Positions 25,208 to 34,993 of a stretch of 39,722 nucleotides of DNA are shown piece after piece (within the stretch, counting starts at the first letter, position 1; every line of letters begins with the position of its first letter). Both the position numbers and the translations under genes were made by a program. The stretch comes from Verrucomicrobiota bacterium (GTDB taxonomy: Bacteria; Verrucomicrobiota; Kiritimatiellia; Kiritimatiellales; Pontiellaceae): positions 1 through 39,722 of the forward strand of contig JAJRRI010000028.1 of the NCBI GenBank assembly GCA_024279685.1, given 5' to 3'. Below the pieces are notes generated by a model that was not told the origin of the DNA, ran no database searches, and saw only the letters and a list, made by a program, of their open reading frames with translations.

Positions 25208-25689
25208 CAATCCATTTCCCGTTGCATCACTCGCCGCTGACGCTTTTTCATGATGCTTTTTACGGTGGCCTGATTTTGCGCTGATTCGGGATTGCGCACG
25301 GCATCTGTCCGAAGTGATGCAAAACTTTCGATGAGGGGTGATGCGACCTGTACCTGCTCAATTTCCGGCTTAACCGTCCCTGGTTCAGCTCCTTGAAATA
25401 ATGCGGACATCAACTCCGGACGCGCTGGAATTTTTGGGGTTTCTTTTTGCGACAAACCCACCCTTGACTGCTTTTCATCCAGCATTTCCGGCGAGGAAAA
25501 CACCTGCTGAATCAACTCCCGATCCTGCGTAGAATAAGTCTCGGAATCTGGGGCAATAGCGACTGGCTATCCGGTGTCTTTGGCAGAAATCTCCTGCTCC
25601 TTTTCACGATGCTCCAGCACGGCGGCGATAATGAGCCATCCACCAATCAGGCAAACCAATAGAGGCAAAAAAGTAATCATTCGTTTCAT
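25207..25689 (-). pseudogene. Small membrane-anchored protein with in-frame TAG
   Basis: From the ATG at 25689 the frame reads MKRMITFLPLLVCLIGGWLI, IAAVLEHREKEQEISAKDTG, then TAG (25567-25569), then PVAIAPDSETYSTQDRELIQ and on to TGA at 25207. Without the TAG it would be a ~160-residue protein with one N-terminal membrane helix and a polar, probably extracytoplasmic, tail. It sits four bases after the TSP3 gene stop and is coupled to the Rhs gene by TGATG, so it belongs to the same operon and may help export or anchor the Rhs protein. That role is inferred only from context. Confidence 0.7.
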
Positions 25690-25693
25690 GTTG

Positions 25694-26714
25694 TTATTCT
25701 CCAAGATAGACTAGGTTCAGAATAGGATCGGTGGCGTGGTACCAGCCTGTTTGAGGAAGGAGTACCAGAACCCCGCCGGAGCCGCTGGTTGAAATCGACG
25801 TGGCCAAATTCGCCTCGGCGCCGTCGTCCATGCCGTCGCCATCACTGTCTGCATCGAGTGGGTTGGTGCCGTTCGCAATCTCGACATCATCGTTAAGCCC
25901 GTCGCCATCGGTGTCCTCAAGATTCGGAAATACCGACTGAAGAAATGTTGGTGAAAAGCGACCAATCCCAATCCATCAGGCTCGTCGAAACGAACACATC
26001 CACCGGATTCGTGTAGCCGATCGGGAAGTAGACGCCAATCTCGACTGCATTGCTCTGCACCCCGATGGCCATCATCAAATTCGTGACCGCTGATGAGGTT
26101 GACATCATTGCCATGCTTATCGGAGCGGACATTTCCAGCGCCTGTGACTCCAGGGCAACGTCCTGTTCGTAGGATTTCATGAAGCTACTGGGTAAAAGTA
26201 GAATTTCCAAACCTACGTTGGAGGAGCGCCCGAAGATTTTCTGCTGGGCGGTCAATTTCTTTTCGCTCACGATGCCAAACTGATCGAATGCAAACAGATA
26301 GGGGTTGTAGTTGAGCGGTGCAGGAGTTCTCCAAACCTCGCTCTCATACGAGTTATAATAAACCAGCTCTCCCGTTCGCATTTCAACCACAGTTAACCGG
26401 TACAGAGGATACATGGAGGAGTTGACCGATTTCATCTCCGCAACCATTTGCTGGAGAATGGCCTTTGGCCAGCCTTTACTCCTCCAGTCCACTGCCCTGA
26501 TGGTACGGTCGGGATGGATGTAAAGCGGATCATCTACGGGGGGAATGAGTTGCCAAAATTGTTTCTGTGTCGCCTGCGCAATCTTTTCTATCTGCTCCAG
26601 CGACGTAATCGTTTCAGGAATTCTTTTTTTAAACGACACTCTATCGACGGGGATTGCTGCATGTGTCTCAGCCCTGACAAAAATGAGGATCAATAATAAA
26701 CCAAAAAACTTCAT
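25694..26714 (-). pseudogene. Secreted protein with TSP3 repeats, frameshifted
   Basis: From the ATG at 26714 (GGGAAAG upstream), MKFFGLLLILIFVRAETHA is a signal peptide. About 245 residues of unrecognised extracellular protein follow. Near 25940-25950 the frame changes: TFLQSVFPNLEDTDGDGLND continues in another frame, followed by DADSDGDGMDDGAEANL (thrombospondin type-3-like calcium-binding repeats) and a C-terminal beta segment ending LNLVYLGE with TAA at 25694. In the first frame the protein would stop at 25917 without the repeats. It is the first gene of the Rhs operon. Confidence 0.75.
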
Positions 26715-27006
26715 CTTTCTTTCCCTTATTTTGTACCCCAATAAAAAGAGGCGCGACTCCAAACAAGCCTCACCCGAGGGACGACCAAGCCCCACCAACG
26801 AAGCCAGTGAAGCCGCGCCTGGGTGGGCGCGTCTTTCTGGCAGTCGTCTCGTTGGTAAAAAATTGGTCGTTTTCGAGTGAAACGAGCTGCGTAAAACGCA
26901 AATCAATATTCAAATGGAAGTAGAATTCAATACTCTGGGACTCTTTCGGGGTCAACGAAATTCATACGGACAATTTTTTATTTCACAAAAGAAGAGTGAA
27001 GGAAGA

Positions 27007-27035
27007 TTGACAGCTTCTGACGGCGGCCATACATT
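27007..27035 (+). promoter_or_regulatory. Sigma-70-type promoter of the B12 operon
   Basis: TTGACA at 27007-27012 and TACATT at 27030-27035, 17 bases apart, just before the riboswitch. The -35 box is the consensus; the -10 has two mismatches. Confidence 0.65.
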
Positions 27036-27039
27036 GCGG

Positions 27040-27150
27040 TTTTCGTGAAGAAATCTGTTGGAAATCCGGTGTAAGTCCGGTGCTGTAGCGCAACTGTAAC
27101 GGGGATATCCCGAAGCCAGAAATTTCAGATCTTCAAGAGGTTGGACTCTT
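27040..27150 (+). ncRNA. Cobalamin riboswitch
   Basis: The leader contains the typical core: GGAAATCCGGTGTAAGTCCG (27060-27079), GGTGCTGTAGCGCAACTGTA (27079-27098) and the B12-box-like CGAAGCCAGAAA (27111-27122). Adenosylcobalamin or a related cobalamin should bind and shut off the operon downstream. Outer helix limits are approximate. Confidence 0.9.
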
Positions 27151-27178
27151 TCGCACTCAAGGAGGCTCAATGGTTTAT

Positions 27179-27214
27179 GCCGTTTCGTCTTTTTGCGTGA
27201 ACGGCTTTCTTTTT
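27179..27214 (+). terminator. Riboswitch-controlled terminator
   Basis: GCCGTT (27179-27184) pairs with AACGGC (27200-27205), followed by TTTCTTTTT. It lies between the riboswitch core and the first gene, so control is probably by transcription termination. Confidence 0.7.
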
Positions 27215-27281
27215 GCCGGCGAGAGAGAGTTTGCAGTTAAAACTTGAACGCCTGCGATCTACAGGCAAAAGGAATGAAGAC

Positions 27282-28064
27282 ATGAACAAAAAACAACTAC
27301 TCGTTGCATGCGCCGCCCTGGCCAGCGCAACGCTTGCCGATACCGTTATCGATTTTAACGGACAGAGCACCACCGGCAATAATGTCGGATATATTGCCCC
27401 ATCGGTGGACGGAAGTTACGACTGGACGGACACGGGAGTCGCCTTTAGCCATGAGGTCACTTTTGGCGGACTCAGTTGGAATGGGATGACCTATTCTAGC
27501 GTCAATAATACCACGAATTCTGGATTCGGAAACCAGTACGCGGTCTATGGCGATGGGATGGGGCGGGGCGATACCGGTTCCTATGCGGTTTTCTTTCAGC
27601 CGTTCGTTCAACGCCAGATGATTACCCTGCCGGTGGCGACGACGGTGCAGGGATTTTATGCGAATAACACCACCTACGCGGCATTAGACATGTTGAATGG
27701 GAGTGGCTTTGCTCGTCAGTTCACCACGGCGAGTAACGATTTTTTCCAGCTGACCATCGAAGGCTTCGATAGTGGCGATGCTAGCCTGGGAACCGTCGAC
27801 TTTCTGTTGGCCGACTACACGGGGGCAACGGGCTCACTCATTTCGGATTGGACGTTTGTGGATTTAACTTCGTTCGGAACGAATGTAAGCGCCTTAGGTT
27901 TTTCGCTAACGTCCAATGACAACGGCGCTTTTGGCATGAATACACCGGCTTATTTTGCGATGGACGACCTCATGGTAGCGGCGATTCCCGAACCAGGAAC
28001 CTTCACGTTGATGCTCGCGGGCTTTGGCGGAATGGTCTTTATTCGTCGGCGTCTTAAACGCTAA
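27282..28064 (+). CDS. DUF4465-like PEP-CTERM surface protein, B12-regulated
   Basis: A 260-residue exported protein. MNKKQLLVACAALASATLA is the signal peptide. The body (DFNGQSTTGNNVGYIAPSVD to FAMDDLMVAA) fits the DUF4465 beta-rich type: FSHEVTFGGLSWNGMTYSSV, a central Phe-Tyr-Ala-Asn-rich strand region, and …ALGFSLTSNDNGAFGMNTPA. It ends with IPEPGTFTLMLAGFGGMVF and RRRLKR, a PEP-CTERM sorting signal. AAGGA precedes the start. Position directly behind the cobalamin riboswitch and before the TonB receptor suggests it helps capture cobalamin at the cell surface; the binding itself is inference. Confidence 0.82.
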   Translation: MNKKQLLVACAALASATLADTVIDFNGQSTTGNNVGYIAPSVDGSYDWTDTGVAFSHEVTFGGLSWNGMTYSSVNNTTNSGFGNQYAVYGDGMGRGDTGSYAVFFQPFVQRQMITLPVATTVQGFYANNTTYAALDMLNGSGFARQFTTASNDFFQLTIEGFDSGDASLGTVDFLLADYTGATGSLISDWTFVDLTSFGTNVSALGFSLTSNDNGAFGMNTPAYFAMDDLMVAAIPEPGTFTLMLAGFGGMVFIRRRLKR

Positions 28065-28079
28065 ATAGAGGATCCTTCC

Positions 28080-30038
28080 GTGTTGTTCCGGTCGCTGTTT
28101 ATTACAGGCTTGCTCGTGTCGGCTTCCGCTTTTGCGGGAACCAACGCGGCGATTATTATATCCGCACCGCGACTGGACGATTTGGATTTGATGGATCTAT
28201 CTGTGGCGGCCGACGTGACGGTTATCGATCGCGCGGCAATCGAACGGTCGGGCGCCGCTGCGATTCCTCAGTTGCTCGAGCAAGAGGCGAATGTGCTGAT
28301 CCGCGGGGCAGGGGGTAATGCCTCCGACGGTCAGATTTCGATGCGCGGGTTTGGCGACAATAGCCATCTGCGTGTGCTCGTACTCGTCGATGGCCACAAA
28401 GCCAATCGCCCGGATTTGGGGGGGATCGATTGGCAAACCCTTCCCGTTTCTAATCTTGAAAAAATAGAAGTCATCCGAGGCGGCCAAAATGTGCTCTACG
28501 GGAATCACGCACTTTCGGGAGTCATAAAAATTACCACAAAACGGGGCGAGGATGCCGGCCTACAAATCAATGGTGCGGTCGGTAGCTTTGGTTATTATTC
28601 CGGTTCGGCTAGCTATGGTGGAACGCTTGGCGATGCCGATTTTATCGGCGGGCTTCAGCATACAACGTATGACGGGTATCGCGAAAATTCCGCTATGGAA
28701 TCCACGACGGCACATGCCAGTGCGGGGTGGTATATGAACGACACCGATGCGCTGACCCTGCGTGTTTCGGGAGGGAAGAGCTACCTCCAATTTTCGGGGC
28801 CATTGACCTATCAACAGATGCAGGACGATCCCTCGCAATCGAGGAATCTCGGCGACGAATATTCCGAGAGTTGGAGCGGTGAGGCGAGGCTACTCTATGA
28901 AACCGAGCGCGAATGGGGTGCCGCCCGCATGAACGTCGGGGCAAACTTCATTCATCGCGAAAACTCCATTCCGGGTATCTATAATCAAAATAATATTCAA
29001 GGATTTTCACTCGCTCCTCGCGCCCGATTTGGGTCGGATGAAAATTTCTGGATGGCGGGTATAGACCTTTTTTACGATCAGCTTGACCAAGAAAACTATC
29101 GAGACCCCGCCCGTACTATCATCAGATCGGAAGCCGATATCAACCGACTCACTGCGGCGCCTTATCTTTTTGCCCAACGCACTTTTTTGGAAAAGACCGT
29201 GCTCAATGGCGGCGTGCGGTATGAATATGCAACGTCAGATAACGACTATGTCGGATACGACTTTCTCGGCGCAGTCGATCCCTCACAATCGTACAATGGA
29301 CGAGTGGGAAAACAGGGCTGGGCTGCGGAACTTTCTATTTCGCAAGAGCTTTCAGATCGGTGGGCCGTTTTTGCGGGCTACGACCGCGTCTATCGTTACC
29401 CTACGCTCGACGAGGTCGCCTCCTATCAAGGATTTCCCTTGGCCGACCCGCTCAATGAAAACCTCGATCCCGACACCGGAAATAATTTTGAAATCGGAAC
29501 AACGTATAAAGACCGCACGTGGCGCGTTTCCCTGACGGGATTCTATTTGACGCTCGATAATGAAATCGCCTTTGATGATGTAGCGAACCTCAACCGAAAT
29601 ATAGGCGCCACCCGACGAGTGGGCATAGAGCCAGAGTTGGTGTGGAAAAAAGAGCGGTATGGCGCGTCAACCCGATGGACGTTTGTGGATGCTCGGTTCG
29701 ATGGAGGGGCGGATAGCGGCAACCAAGTGCCGCTGGTGCCATGGGCCTATGGGGTAACGTCCGCGTGGATTAAACCCGTCTCCCGCGTGCGGCTCTCGGC
29801 CTCCTATACCTTCGTATCGGAGCAAAATCAGGGCAATGACGAGGCGAATATTTTACGCAAAATAGAGGCCTATGGTTTGGTGGGACTCCGCGCCAACTTT
29901 ACGGCGATGGATTCGCTTAACCTGTATGTTTCGGTACATAACCTGTTGGATGAAATCTACGCTACTTCGGCCTATAGTGGAGGCTACTATCCCGGCTCCG
30001 GACGCAGTTTTCGAATGGGGCTAACCTGGGTCTATTGA
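28080..30038 (+). CDS. btuB: TonB-dependent outer-membrane receptor, probable cobalamin transporter
   Basis: A 652-residue receptor starting at GTG 28080 (GAGGA upstream), 15 bases after the PEP-CTERM gene. Signal peptide [20 protein letters not shown]. The plug domain (about residues 45-160) has [20 protein letters not shown], the [20 protein letters not shown] segment, [20 protein letters not shown] and IKITTKRG. The remainder is a 22-strand barrel with the final aromatic residue (RMGLTWVY). BtuB of E. coli is about 610 residues. The riboswitch makes cobalamin or a corrinoid precursor the likely substrate. It should be energised by the exbB-exbD-tonB products at 5-7.5 kb or others. Confidence 0.88.
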   Translation: MLFRSLFITGLLVSASAFAGTNAAIIISAPRLDDLDLMDLSVAADVTVIDRAAIERSGAAAIPQLLEQEANVLIRGAGGNASDGQISMRGFGDNSHLRVLVLVDGHKANRPDLGGIDWQTLPVSNLEKIEVIRGGQNVLYGNHALSGVIKITTKRGEDAGLQINGAVGSFGYYSGSASYGGTLGDADFIGGLQHTTYDGYRENSAMESTTAHASAGWYMNDTDALTLRVSGGKSYLQFSGPLTYQQMQDDPSQSRNLGDEYSESWSGEARLLYETEREWGAARMNVGANFIHRENSIPGIYNQNNIQGFSLAPRARFGSDENFWMAGIDLFYDQLDQENYRDPARTIIRSEADINRLTAAPYLFAQRTFLEKTVLNGGVRYEYATSDNDYVGYDFLGAVDPSQSYNGRVGKQGWAAELSISQELSDRWAVFAGYDRVYRYPTLDEVASYQGFPLADPLNENLDPDTGNNFEIGTTYKDRTWRVSLTGFYLTLDNEIAFDDVANLNRNIGATRRVGIEPELVWKKERYGASTRWTFVDARFDGGADSGNQVPLVPWAYGVTSAWIKPVSRVRLSASYTFVSEQNQGNDEANILRKIEAYGLVGLRANFTAMDSLNLYVSVHNLLDEIYATSAYSGGYYPGSGRSFRMGLTWVY

Positions 30039-30039
30039 T

Positions 30040-31191
30040 ATGAAAAAGTGCATGAAAATTTTACTCTTATTTCTGATTCCTTCCCTCGGGAGTTTTGCGG
30101 AAGGGTACTATGGAACCAACTATCTACTCTCCGCGCCGGTGGCGGGAGCGGCGGGTTCCACCGCAATTCATACGTCTAGTAACGCGATCGTCGCATGGGC
30201 CGAGGGGTACACGAATATGCAGTATGGTACCGATGTGTCCGAAGTATGGATGACCCCCGAAAAGGCACTGGGTGCGGCGGAGGGAACTTCATTCGAGGTG
30301 GTTTCACTTGGGCGCGGCGGGCAGATTACGCTGACTTTTCCTGCGGGCATTGGCGACCGAGCAGGGGCCGATTTTTCCGTATTTGAAAATTCACACAGTG
30401 ACGAATTTTTGGAATTAGCTCATGTGGAGGTATCGTCGGATGGGATCCATTTTGTGCGCTTCCCGAACTATTCCGACACGCCTTCTTCCGTTCGCGCTTT
30501 TGGCGGTTTATGGACGCGCTGGATCTATGGATTCGCTGGAAAATACCGGCAGGGCTACGGCACGCTGTTCGATTTGAACTAACTGCGCATCGCCTATATG
30601 GCCCAGTTGGCGGGGGATACCGACTTTTCGCCATCCTTCGCGACGGCTCTGACCCATGACTTTCCGCTCGTAGATTTGAATCATATTACTCACGTCCGCC
30701 TCGTCGATATCATAGGCGATGGCTCCGCGTTCGATGCCCGTGGATCGGTCATCTACGATCCGTATGCAACGGTTATTTCAGCGGGATTTGATCTCGATGC
30801 CATCGGAGTGCTGAACGAAGGTTTTATTTCCTATGCCGACTGGGCGGTGCTCCACTCGGTTTACTCTGATGTACTGGGCGATGCCGATGGGGATCGAGTG
30901 GTCGATTTTCAAGAGTATATGCTGGGCGGTGACCCAAATCTGGCGGCCTCTGCCCCGGTTCCAGTGCTGGGGAGTTCAACAAACGGAACCGATTTCGTGG
31001 CCTTGGAATATGCGCTGAGTCGTGATGCGTATGGAACGACTTGGGTCGAAACCTCGGCCAATCTTGTGGAGTGGACCAATGCCATGCCACAGGCGAATGA
31101 ACACTGGCGAGATACGAATTTTGTCCACTCCGCGTTTCATTTCCAATCGAGTACGAATGGCTTCTATCGGTTGGTTTTCGAGATTCCCTAG
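30040..31191 (+). pseudogene. Secreted protein of the B12 operon with in-frame TAA
   Basis: From the ATG at 30040 (one base after the receptor stop): signal peptide [20 protein letters not shown], then a beta-rich domain with [29 protein letters not shown] and [20 protein letters not shown], typical of secreted proteins found beside B12 receptors. At 30580-30582 a TAA follows GTLFDLN; the same frame continues LRIAYMAQLAGDTDFSPSFA, then a TSP3/dockerin-like DADGDRVVDFQEYMLGGDPN and a C-terminal beta domain, to TAG at 31191. The two halves are clearly one protein. It ends by overlapping the convergent sprT-like gene by 4 bp. The break may be recent, as nothing else is damaged. Confidence 0.75.
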
Positions 31192-31880
31192 ACTGGAATT
31201 GCGTTCGTAGGGTGATCCGTTTTCTGGCGGAACGGTGAATAGACCAATTTCCCGCCGCACGTGCGGCAGAGTAAGCGAGGATTCTGCCGCTCGGCGGTTT
31301 GTGGCCAACAGTGGTTTTCGCAGGTGACGTGATAGCGGGGTGGAGCAAATTGTAACCGGTGCGTGCGTGCACCAGAACAGCCAATGGATTGCGCCTTCGC
31401 TTTCCAGGTTGCATCGTGATGGTGCTTTTTCCCGACGAGCGCGTGGGCGATTTCGTGCAGGAGGGTGTCGCGAATATCGTTTTCACAACCGTTGCGGGCG
31501 AGATTGAAGGAGATGGAAATTATTTTATCCCGATAGGAGCAACATCCCGCCCGACGCGTGCTTTGATCAAATTTAAACGTCCATTTTTTCAATCCATGTT
31601 GATGCAGAAGGTCGCAAGCTTGTTGGGCAATGGATTCAATTTTTTCTTCGCGACCCGAAGGGCGATCAGGATCGGTGTGTTTCAGTTCTTCAAAATGAAT
31701 CCGATATTCATTACCCCGGTCATCGCACCGCACGGTTGCCGTGGTTCGATTTATTCGAGTAATAGAGCCGCAGTAGGATTTGCGTTTACCGAAGAGCACC
31801 GCATCCCCTTCGCAGAAACGCGCGCGCAGTCTGTCGCTATCGGTTAGCCTATTTTTTTTCTTTGCTTTCCGAAAGGGCAT
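31188..31880 (-). CDS. SprT-like zinc metallopeptidase
   Basis: A 230-residue protein. Residues about 75-150 are an SprT-like domain with the zinc-binding HEIAH motif (DTLLHEIAHALVGKKHHHDA) and a third ligand His shortly after; CRTCGG near residue 210 is part of the C-terminal zinc ribbon. The N-terminal ~65 residues form a small basic domain (RARFCEGDAVLFGKRKSYCG) not usual in the family. The start at 31880 overlaps the prmC stop (TGATG). Eukaryotic SPRTN cuts DNA-protein crosslinks; the bacterial role is less certain. Confidence 0.85.
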   Translation of the reverse strand: MPFRKAKKKNRLTDSDRLRARFCEGDAVLFGKRKSYCGSITRINRTTATVRCDDRGNEYRIHFEELKHTDPDRPSGREEKIESIAQQACDLLHQHGLKKWTFKFDQSTRRAGCCSYRDKIISISFNLARNGCENDIRDTLLHEIAHALVGKKHHHDATWKAKAQSIGCSGARTHRLQFAPPRYHVTCENHCWPQTAERQNPRLLCRTCGGKLVYSPFRQKTDHPTNAIPV

Positions 31881-32725
31881 CAAGGGTTCTCGGCCATGGC
31901 GATACGGTCGTGCCCCGCGAGATCAGGTTTAATCTGGATGTTAAGGTAGCCGAGGGAACTCAGGCAGTGGGATACGGCTTCGCCTTGATCAAATCCAAAC
32001 TCGAGAAAGAGCATTCCGCCCGAGACCAAAACATAGCGTGCTTGGGTGGAAAGTTCCTGAATAAGTTCCATGCCGGAAGGGCCACTATCTAGCGCGGACT
32101 GCGGTTCGTGGTCACGTACGGAGGGGGAGAGGCCTTTCCAATCGCGTGTGGAAATATAGGGAAGGTTCGCGACGACGGCATCGCAACTTGCCGGAGCAAA
32201 TCGTTCAAGTAGCGAGTTTTCTAGCCAGAGAATTTTGTTCTCTAACCCGTGCTGCCGCGCATTTTCTCGGGCGAGGCCAAGTGCCTCGCTGGAGAGATCG
32301 GTCGCCTTAAAGTGGTCGTCAGGGCGTTGTGATGCGAGGGCAAGTGCGATGCACCCGCTGCCGGTTCCAATATCCACAAGGGTGGTGGGTTTGTGATTCC
32401 ATATTTTGGAGGTGAGAATTTCTTCCACCAGGAGTTCGGTTTCGGGACGGGGAATCAAGGCGCGCGGATCGCATTTAATTTTAAGCCCCCAGAAATCGAC
32501 ATGCCCCACCACATATTGCAACGGCTCGCCGCAGTCGATCCGCAAGGCTAGTTTTTCAAGGGCTTGGATTTGCTCCAAAGAAGGAGCCTCGTCCCGGAGG
32601 TAGATTTCCAGCGGCATGCAGCCGAGCACATGAGCCACCAGCTCTTCCGCCACCCGCTTGGCGTTGTCAATTCCGGTAGCAGAAAACCGGCGTTCCAATG
32701 ATTTAACTAGAGTAAGCATGGGCAT
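31880..32725 (-). CDS. prmC: Peptide chain release factor N5-glutamine methyltransferase
   Basis: A 281-residue SAM-dependent methyltransferase that modifies the GGQ glutamine of release factors. The N-terminal helical domain (SATGIDNAKRVAEELVAHVL) is followed by PETELLVEEI, the SAM motif LVDIGTGSGCIALALA and the catalytic NLPY (VVANLPYISTRDW), a known variant of NPPY. The frame is open upstream into the repeat, but the family N-terminus fits ATG 32725 or 32719. It is coupled to the SprT-like gene by TGATG. The start lies only six bases from the left repeat of the GxxExxY cassette, so its promoter may come from inside the cassette. Confidence 0.9.
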   Translation of the reverse strand: MPMLTLVKSLERRFSATGIDNAKRVAEELVAHVLGCMPLEIYLRDEAPSLEQIQALEKLALRIDCGEPLQYVVGHVDFWGLKIKCDPRALIPRPETELLVEEILTSKIWNHKPTTLVDIGTGSGCIALALASQRPDDHFKATDLSSEALGLARENARQHGLENKILWLENSLLERFAPASCDAVVANLPYISTRDWKGLSPSVRDHEPQSALDSGPSGMELIQELSTQARYVLVSGGMLFLEFGFDQGEAVSHCLSSLGYLNIQIKPDLAGHDRIAMAENP

Positions 32726-32735
32726 GAGAAGATTA

Positions 32736-32807
32736 ACCGCAGAAATCGCGGAATTACGCAGAACGAAATTATAATAAATCTGGTTTTCTGCGTTCTTCTG
32801 CGAATTC
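32736..32807. repeat. 72-bp flanking direct repeat, copy 1
   Basis: Begins ACCGCAGAAATCGCGGAATT. With the next bases it forms a long hairpin, CCGCAGAA (32737-32744) with TTCTGCGG (32805-32812). Confidence 0.9.
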
Positions 32808-32819
32808 TGCGGTTGTTTT

Positions 32820-33203
32820 TCATTTTGAAAGGGCGATTCGTTCAATCTCAATTCCGGGGTGATGGCCGAAGTTGATGAGAAATCCAAGTTTGTATCCGGT
32901 GGCTTTTAGGTAATTGATGAGTTGTGCGCGGTGTTCATCGGCTAGCTTTTTAACCGCCTTGATTTCAGCGATGATTTTTCCGAAACAAACAAAATCGGGC
33001 ATATAGCCCTGTTTTAACGGATCGCCTTTGTAGAATAAATTTAGCGAAACCTGTGCTTCGAAAGGGATGGTCTGCCGAGCGAATTCTTTCTCAAGGCATT
33101 CTTGATAGACGGCCTCAAGAAATCCGTTGCCCTTTTCTTTATAGACTTCGAAACATGCTCCACGAATTAGATAAGATTCATCCTTGTATAGAAAATCACT
33201 CAT
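32820..33203 (-). CDS. GxxExxY protein
   Basis: A 127-residue protein of typical family length. The name motif is GNGFLEAVYQECL (G.xxExxY), and PDFVCFGKIIAEIKAVKKL gives the Asp…Glu-x-Lys arrangement of PD-(D/E)XK-like folds, followed by the conserved QLINYLKATGYKLGFLINFG. The start at 33203 is preceded by AGGAGGAAAGGGAAAC on the minus strand. Its last bases touch the left repeat. Only short similarity is seen to the cassette gene at 6028-6840, within the shared core. The biological role of the family is unknown to me. Confidence 0.9.
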   Translation of the reverse strand: MSDFLYKDESYLIRGACFEVYKEKGNGFLEAVYQECLEKEFARQTIPFEAQVSLNLFYKGDPLKQGYMPDFVCFGKIIAEIKAVKKLADEHRAQLINYLKATGYKLGFLINFGHHPGIEIERIALSK

Positions 33204-33236
33204 GTTTCCCTTTCCTCCTTTTAAAGTACTTTATTC

Positions 33237-33308
33237 ACCGCAGAAATCGCGGAATTACGCAGAACGAAATTATAATAAACCTGGTTTTCTGCGTCATTCC
33301 GCGAATTC
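33237..33308. repeat. 72-bp flanking direct repeat, copy 2
   Basis: Same sequence start as copy 1 (ACCGCAGAAATCGCGGAATT) with changes near the end (CATTCC for TCTTCT). Confidence 0.9.
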
Positions 33309-33311
33309 CCA

Positions 33312-34844
33312 TCATTTATAATTCTTCGGATCGATCCCGAGGTTTTTGATGCGATAGTTGAGGATCCGTTGAGTGGCCTGGAGATAGCGCGCCGCTGCGG
33401 CCGCATTACCCCGGTGTTTCTTGAGGGCATCAATTAGGATCTCGCGTTCATACGCTTCAACCATTTGTTTGAGGTCGGCCCCGTTCTCGGGGAGCAGGCT
33501 GGTATGCGTCTCATCGCTGGTTTGCAACGAAGGGGGCAAGTTAAAGCCATGGATAACACCGTCGGCTGAGGTGAGCACGGCGCGCTCGATGCAGTTCTCG
33601 AGTTCGCGGACATTTCCAGGCCAATGGTAAGCCATCATCATGTTGATGGCCGAAGTCGAAATCCGCTTCATCTCCTTGTTATATATCTCACCGTATTTTT
33701 GGAGAAAGTGGTCGGCCAGCAGCAAGATGTCAGGTTTTCGCTCGCGGAGGGGCGGCAAGAGAATGGGAAAGACGTTGAGGCGGTAATACAGATCTTCGCG
33801 GAACGTACCGTTCGTCATGCCTTCTTCAAGGTTACGACTCGTCGCCGCCACGACGCGTACATTGACGCGGATGGGTTCGTTTCCGCCGACGCGCTCGAAG
33901 GTTTTTTCCTGAAGTACGCGTAAGAGACGCACCTGCACGGCGGGGGATATATCGCCGATTTCATCGAGAAATATAGTTCCGCCGTTCGCACGTTCAAAAC
34001 GACCCTGGCGCTGTTGGGCCGCGCCCGTAAAGGCTCCTTTTTCGTGGCCAAAGAGTTCGCTCTCGATCAGATTTTCGGGCAGGGCCGCGCAGTTGACACT
34101 GATGAAGGCGTTGTTTTTGTAAGGGCTATTAAAGTGGATGGCCTGGGCAACCAGCTCCTTGCCGGTTCCAGATGCGCCGCGTATGAGTACGGTCGCCGCA
34201 CTATTGGCCACTTGGATGATTTGCTCGTAGACGGCTCGCATGGAGCTGCATGTGCCAACCATGTTATCAATGCTGTAGCGGTCGCCCAACTGGCGGCGCA
34301 GCATTTTATTTTCAGACTCAAGCGCATTACGCTCCTCGATCTCTTCACGAATGGTCGATACGGCCGAAGCCAAAATCTGAGCGACGTGCTGGAGGAAGAG
34401 GAAATAGCCGTTGAGCTCCTCCTCTTCGCACGCCGGGAGATCGATACTCATTGTTCCAATGATTTCCTTATTATGAACAATCGGCACGCAGAGGAAGGCG
34501 GTTTCCTGATTGCCACGCGCCTTGGTACGATTCAGGAAGTCGGGCGATTTGCTGATATTCGGAATTAATTCCGGTTTTCCGGTCTGAGCCACGCGTCCGG
34601 TCACGCCCTCGCCAAGTTGATACTGTCCGCGGCGGATTTCGCTATTGGATAGACCGCTTGACGCCTCGATATTTAGAATATTTGTGCCGGGTTTTCGTAA
34701 GGCGAGCGTGCCGCGCAATACTCCCATATCCGTTTCCATGACCTGGAGAACTTCATTCAGTAGCTCCGAAATATCATGTTGGCGCGCAGACGTTGCCTGC
34801 GAAATTTTATACAGAACATCCAATTCTTTTTCACTTTGATTCAT
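33312..34844 (-). CDS. NifA-type sigma-54-dependent activator (GAF-AAA+-Fis)
   Basis: A 510-residue enhancer-binding protein. An N-terminal GAF domain (residues about 25-165; [32 protein letters not shown]) closely resembles that of NifA. The AAA+ domain has Walker A GASGTGKE (223-230), the sigma-54 contact loop GAFTGA (270-275), Walker [10 protein letters not shown] and an arginine-finger segment [11 protein letters not shown] Fis-type HTH ends the protein ([20 protein letters not shown]). The Cys motif of oxygen-sensitive NifA is absent. No nif gene is in the window, so its targets are unknown. The stop lies four bases from the GxxExxY repeat. Confidence 0.9.
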   Translation of the reverse strand: MNQSEKELDVLYKISQATSARQHDISELLNEVLQVMETDMGVLRGTLALRKPGTNILNIEASSGLSNSEIRRGQYQLGEGVTGRVAQTGKPELIPNISKSPDFLNRTKARGNQETAFLCVPIVHNKEIIGTMSIDLPACEEEELNGYFLFLQHVAQILASAVSTIREEIEERNALESENKMLRRQLGDRYSIDNMVGTCSSMRAVYEQIIQVANSAATVLIRGASGTGKELVAQAIHFNSPYKNNAFISVNCAALPENLIESELFGHEKGAFTGAAQQRQGRFERANGGTIFLDEIGDISPAVQVRLLRVLQEKTFERVGGNEPIRVNVRVVAATSRNLEEGMTNGTFREDLYYRLNVFPILLPPLRERKPDILLLADHFLQKYGEIYNKEMKRISTSAINMMMAYHWPGNVRELENCIERAVLTSADGVIHGFNLPPSLQTSDETHTSLLPENGADLKQMVEAYEREILIDALKKHRGNAAAAARYLQATQRILNYRIKNLGIDPKNYK

Positions 34845-34993
34845 TTTTGCATCCTCATACGATCAGTTTGCCCAAAACCGGCTGGAACTAAGTACAAAAA
34901 TGTACAGAGAGGGGCGGGCTAAGCACAAGTGTAATTGATGGGTAATAAAGCTACGAGATTGGCTTTCGGGATAGGTACGGCTGAGAGGAGCTG

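Larger units (their letters stand above)
32736..33308. mobile_element. GxxExxY cassette bounded by 72-bp direct repeats
   Basis: Direct repeats at 32736-32807 and 33237-33308 are identical over the first 43 bases and differ at a few later positions. Each is itself partly palindromic (CCGCAGAA…TTCTGCGG in the left copy). The single gene between them is a GxxExxY protein. The unit sits between prmC and the sigma-54 activator and ends four bases before the activator's stop codon. No transposase is present. Mobility is inferred. Confidence 0.65.

Noticed and set aside
26745..26825. Inverted repeat AGGCGCG/CGCGCCT between the TSP3 gene and the B12 promoter
   Set aside because: The arms are short and about 65 bases apart in GC-rich sequence; chance pairing cannot be excluded and no function is evident.
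11349..30582. Stop-codon recoding (TAG/TAA read as sense), suggested by several in-frame stops in otherwise open genes
   Set aside because: TAG and TAA are used as ordinary terminators nearby (dtd ends in TAG; exbB, argH and the element genes end in TAA), and housekeeping genes have no internal stops. Gene decay explains the pattern better.
33312..34844. Nitrogen fixation locus, from the NifA-like protein
   Set aside because: No nif structural or accessory genes and no clear -24/-12 promoter were seen in the window; GAF-AAA+-Fis activators regulate many functions.
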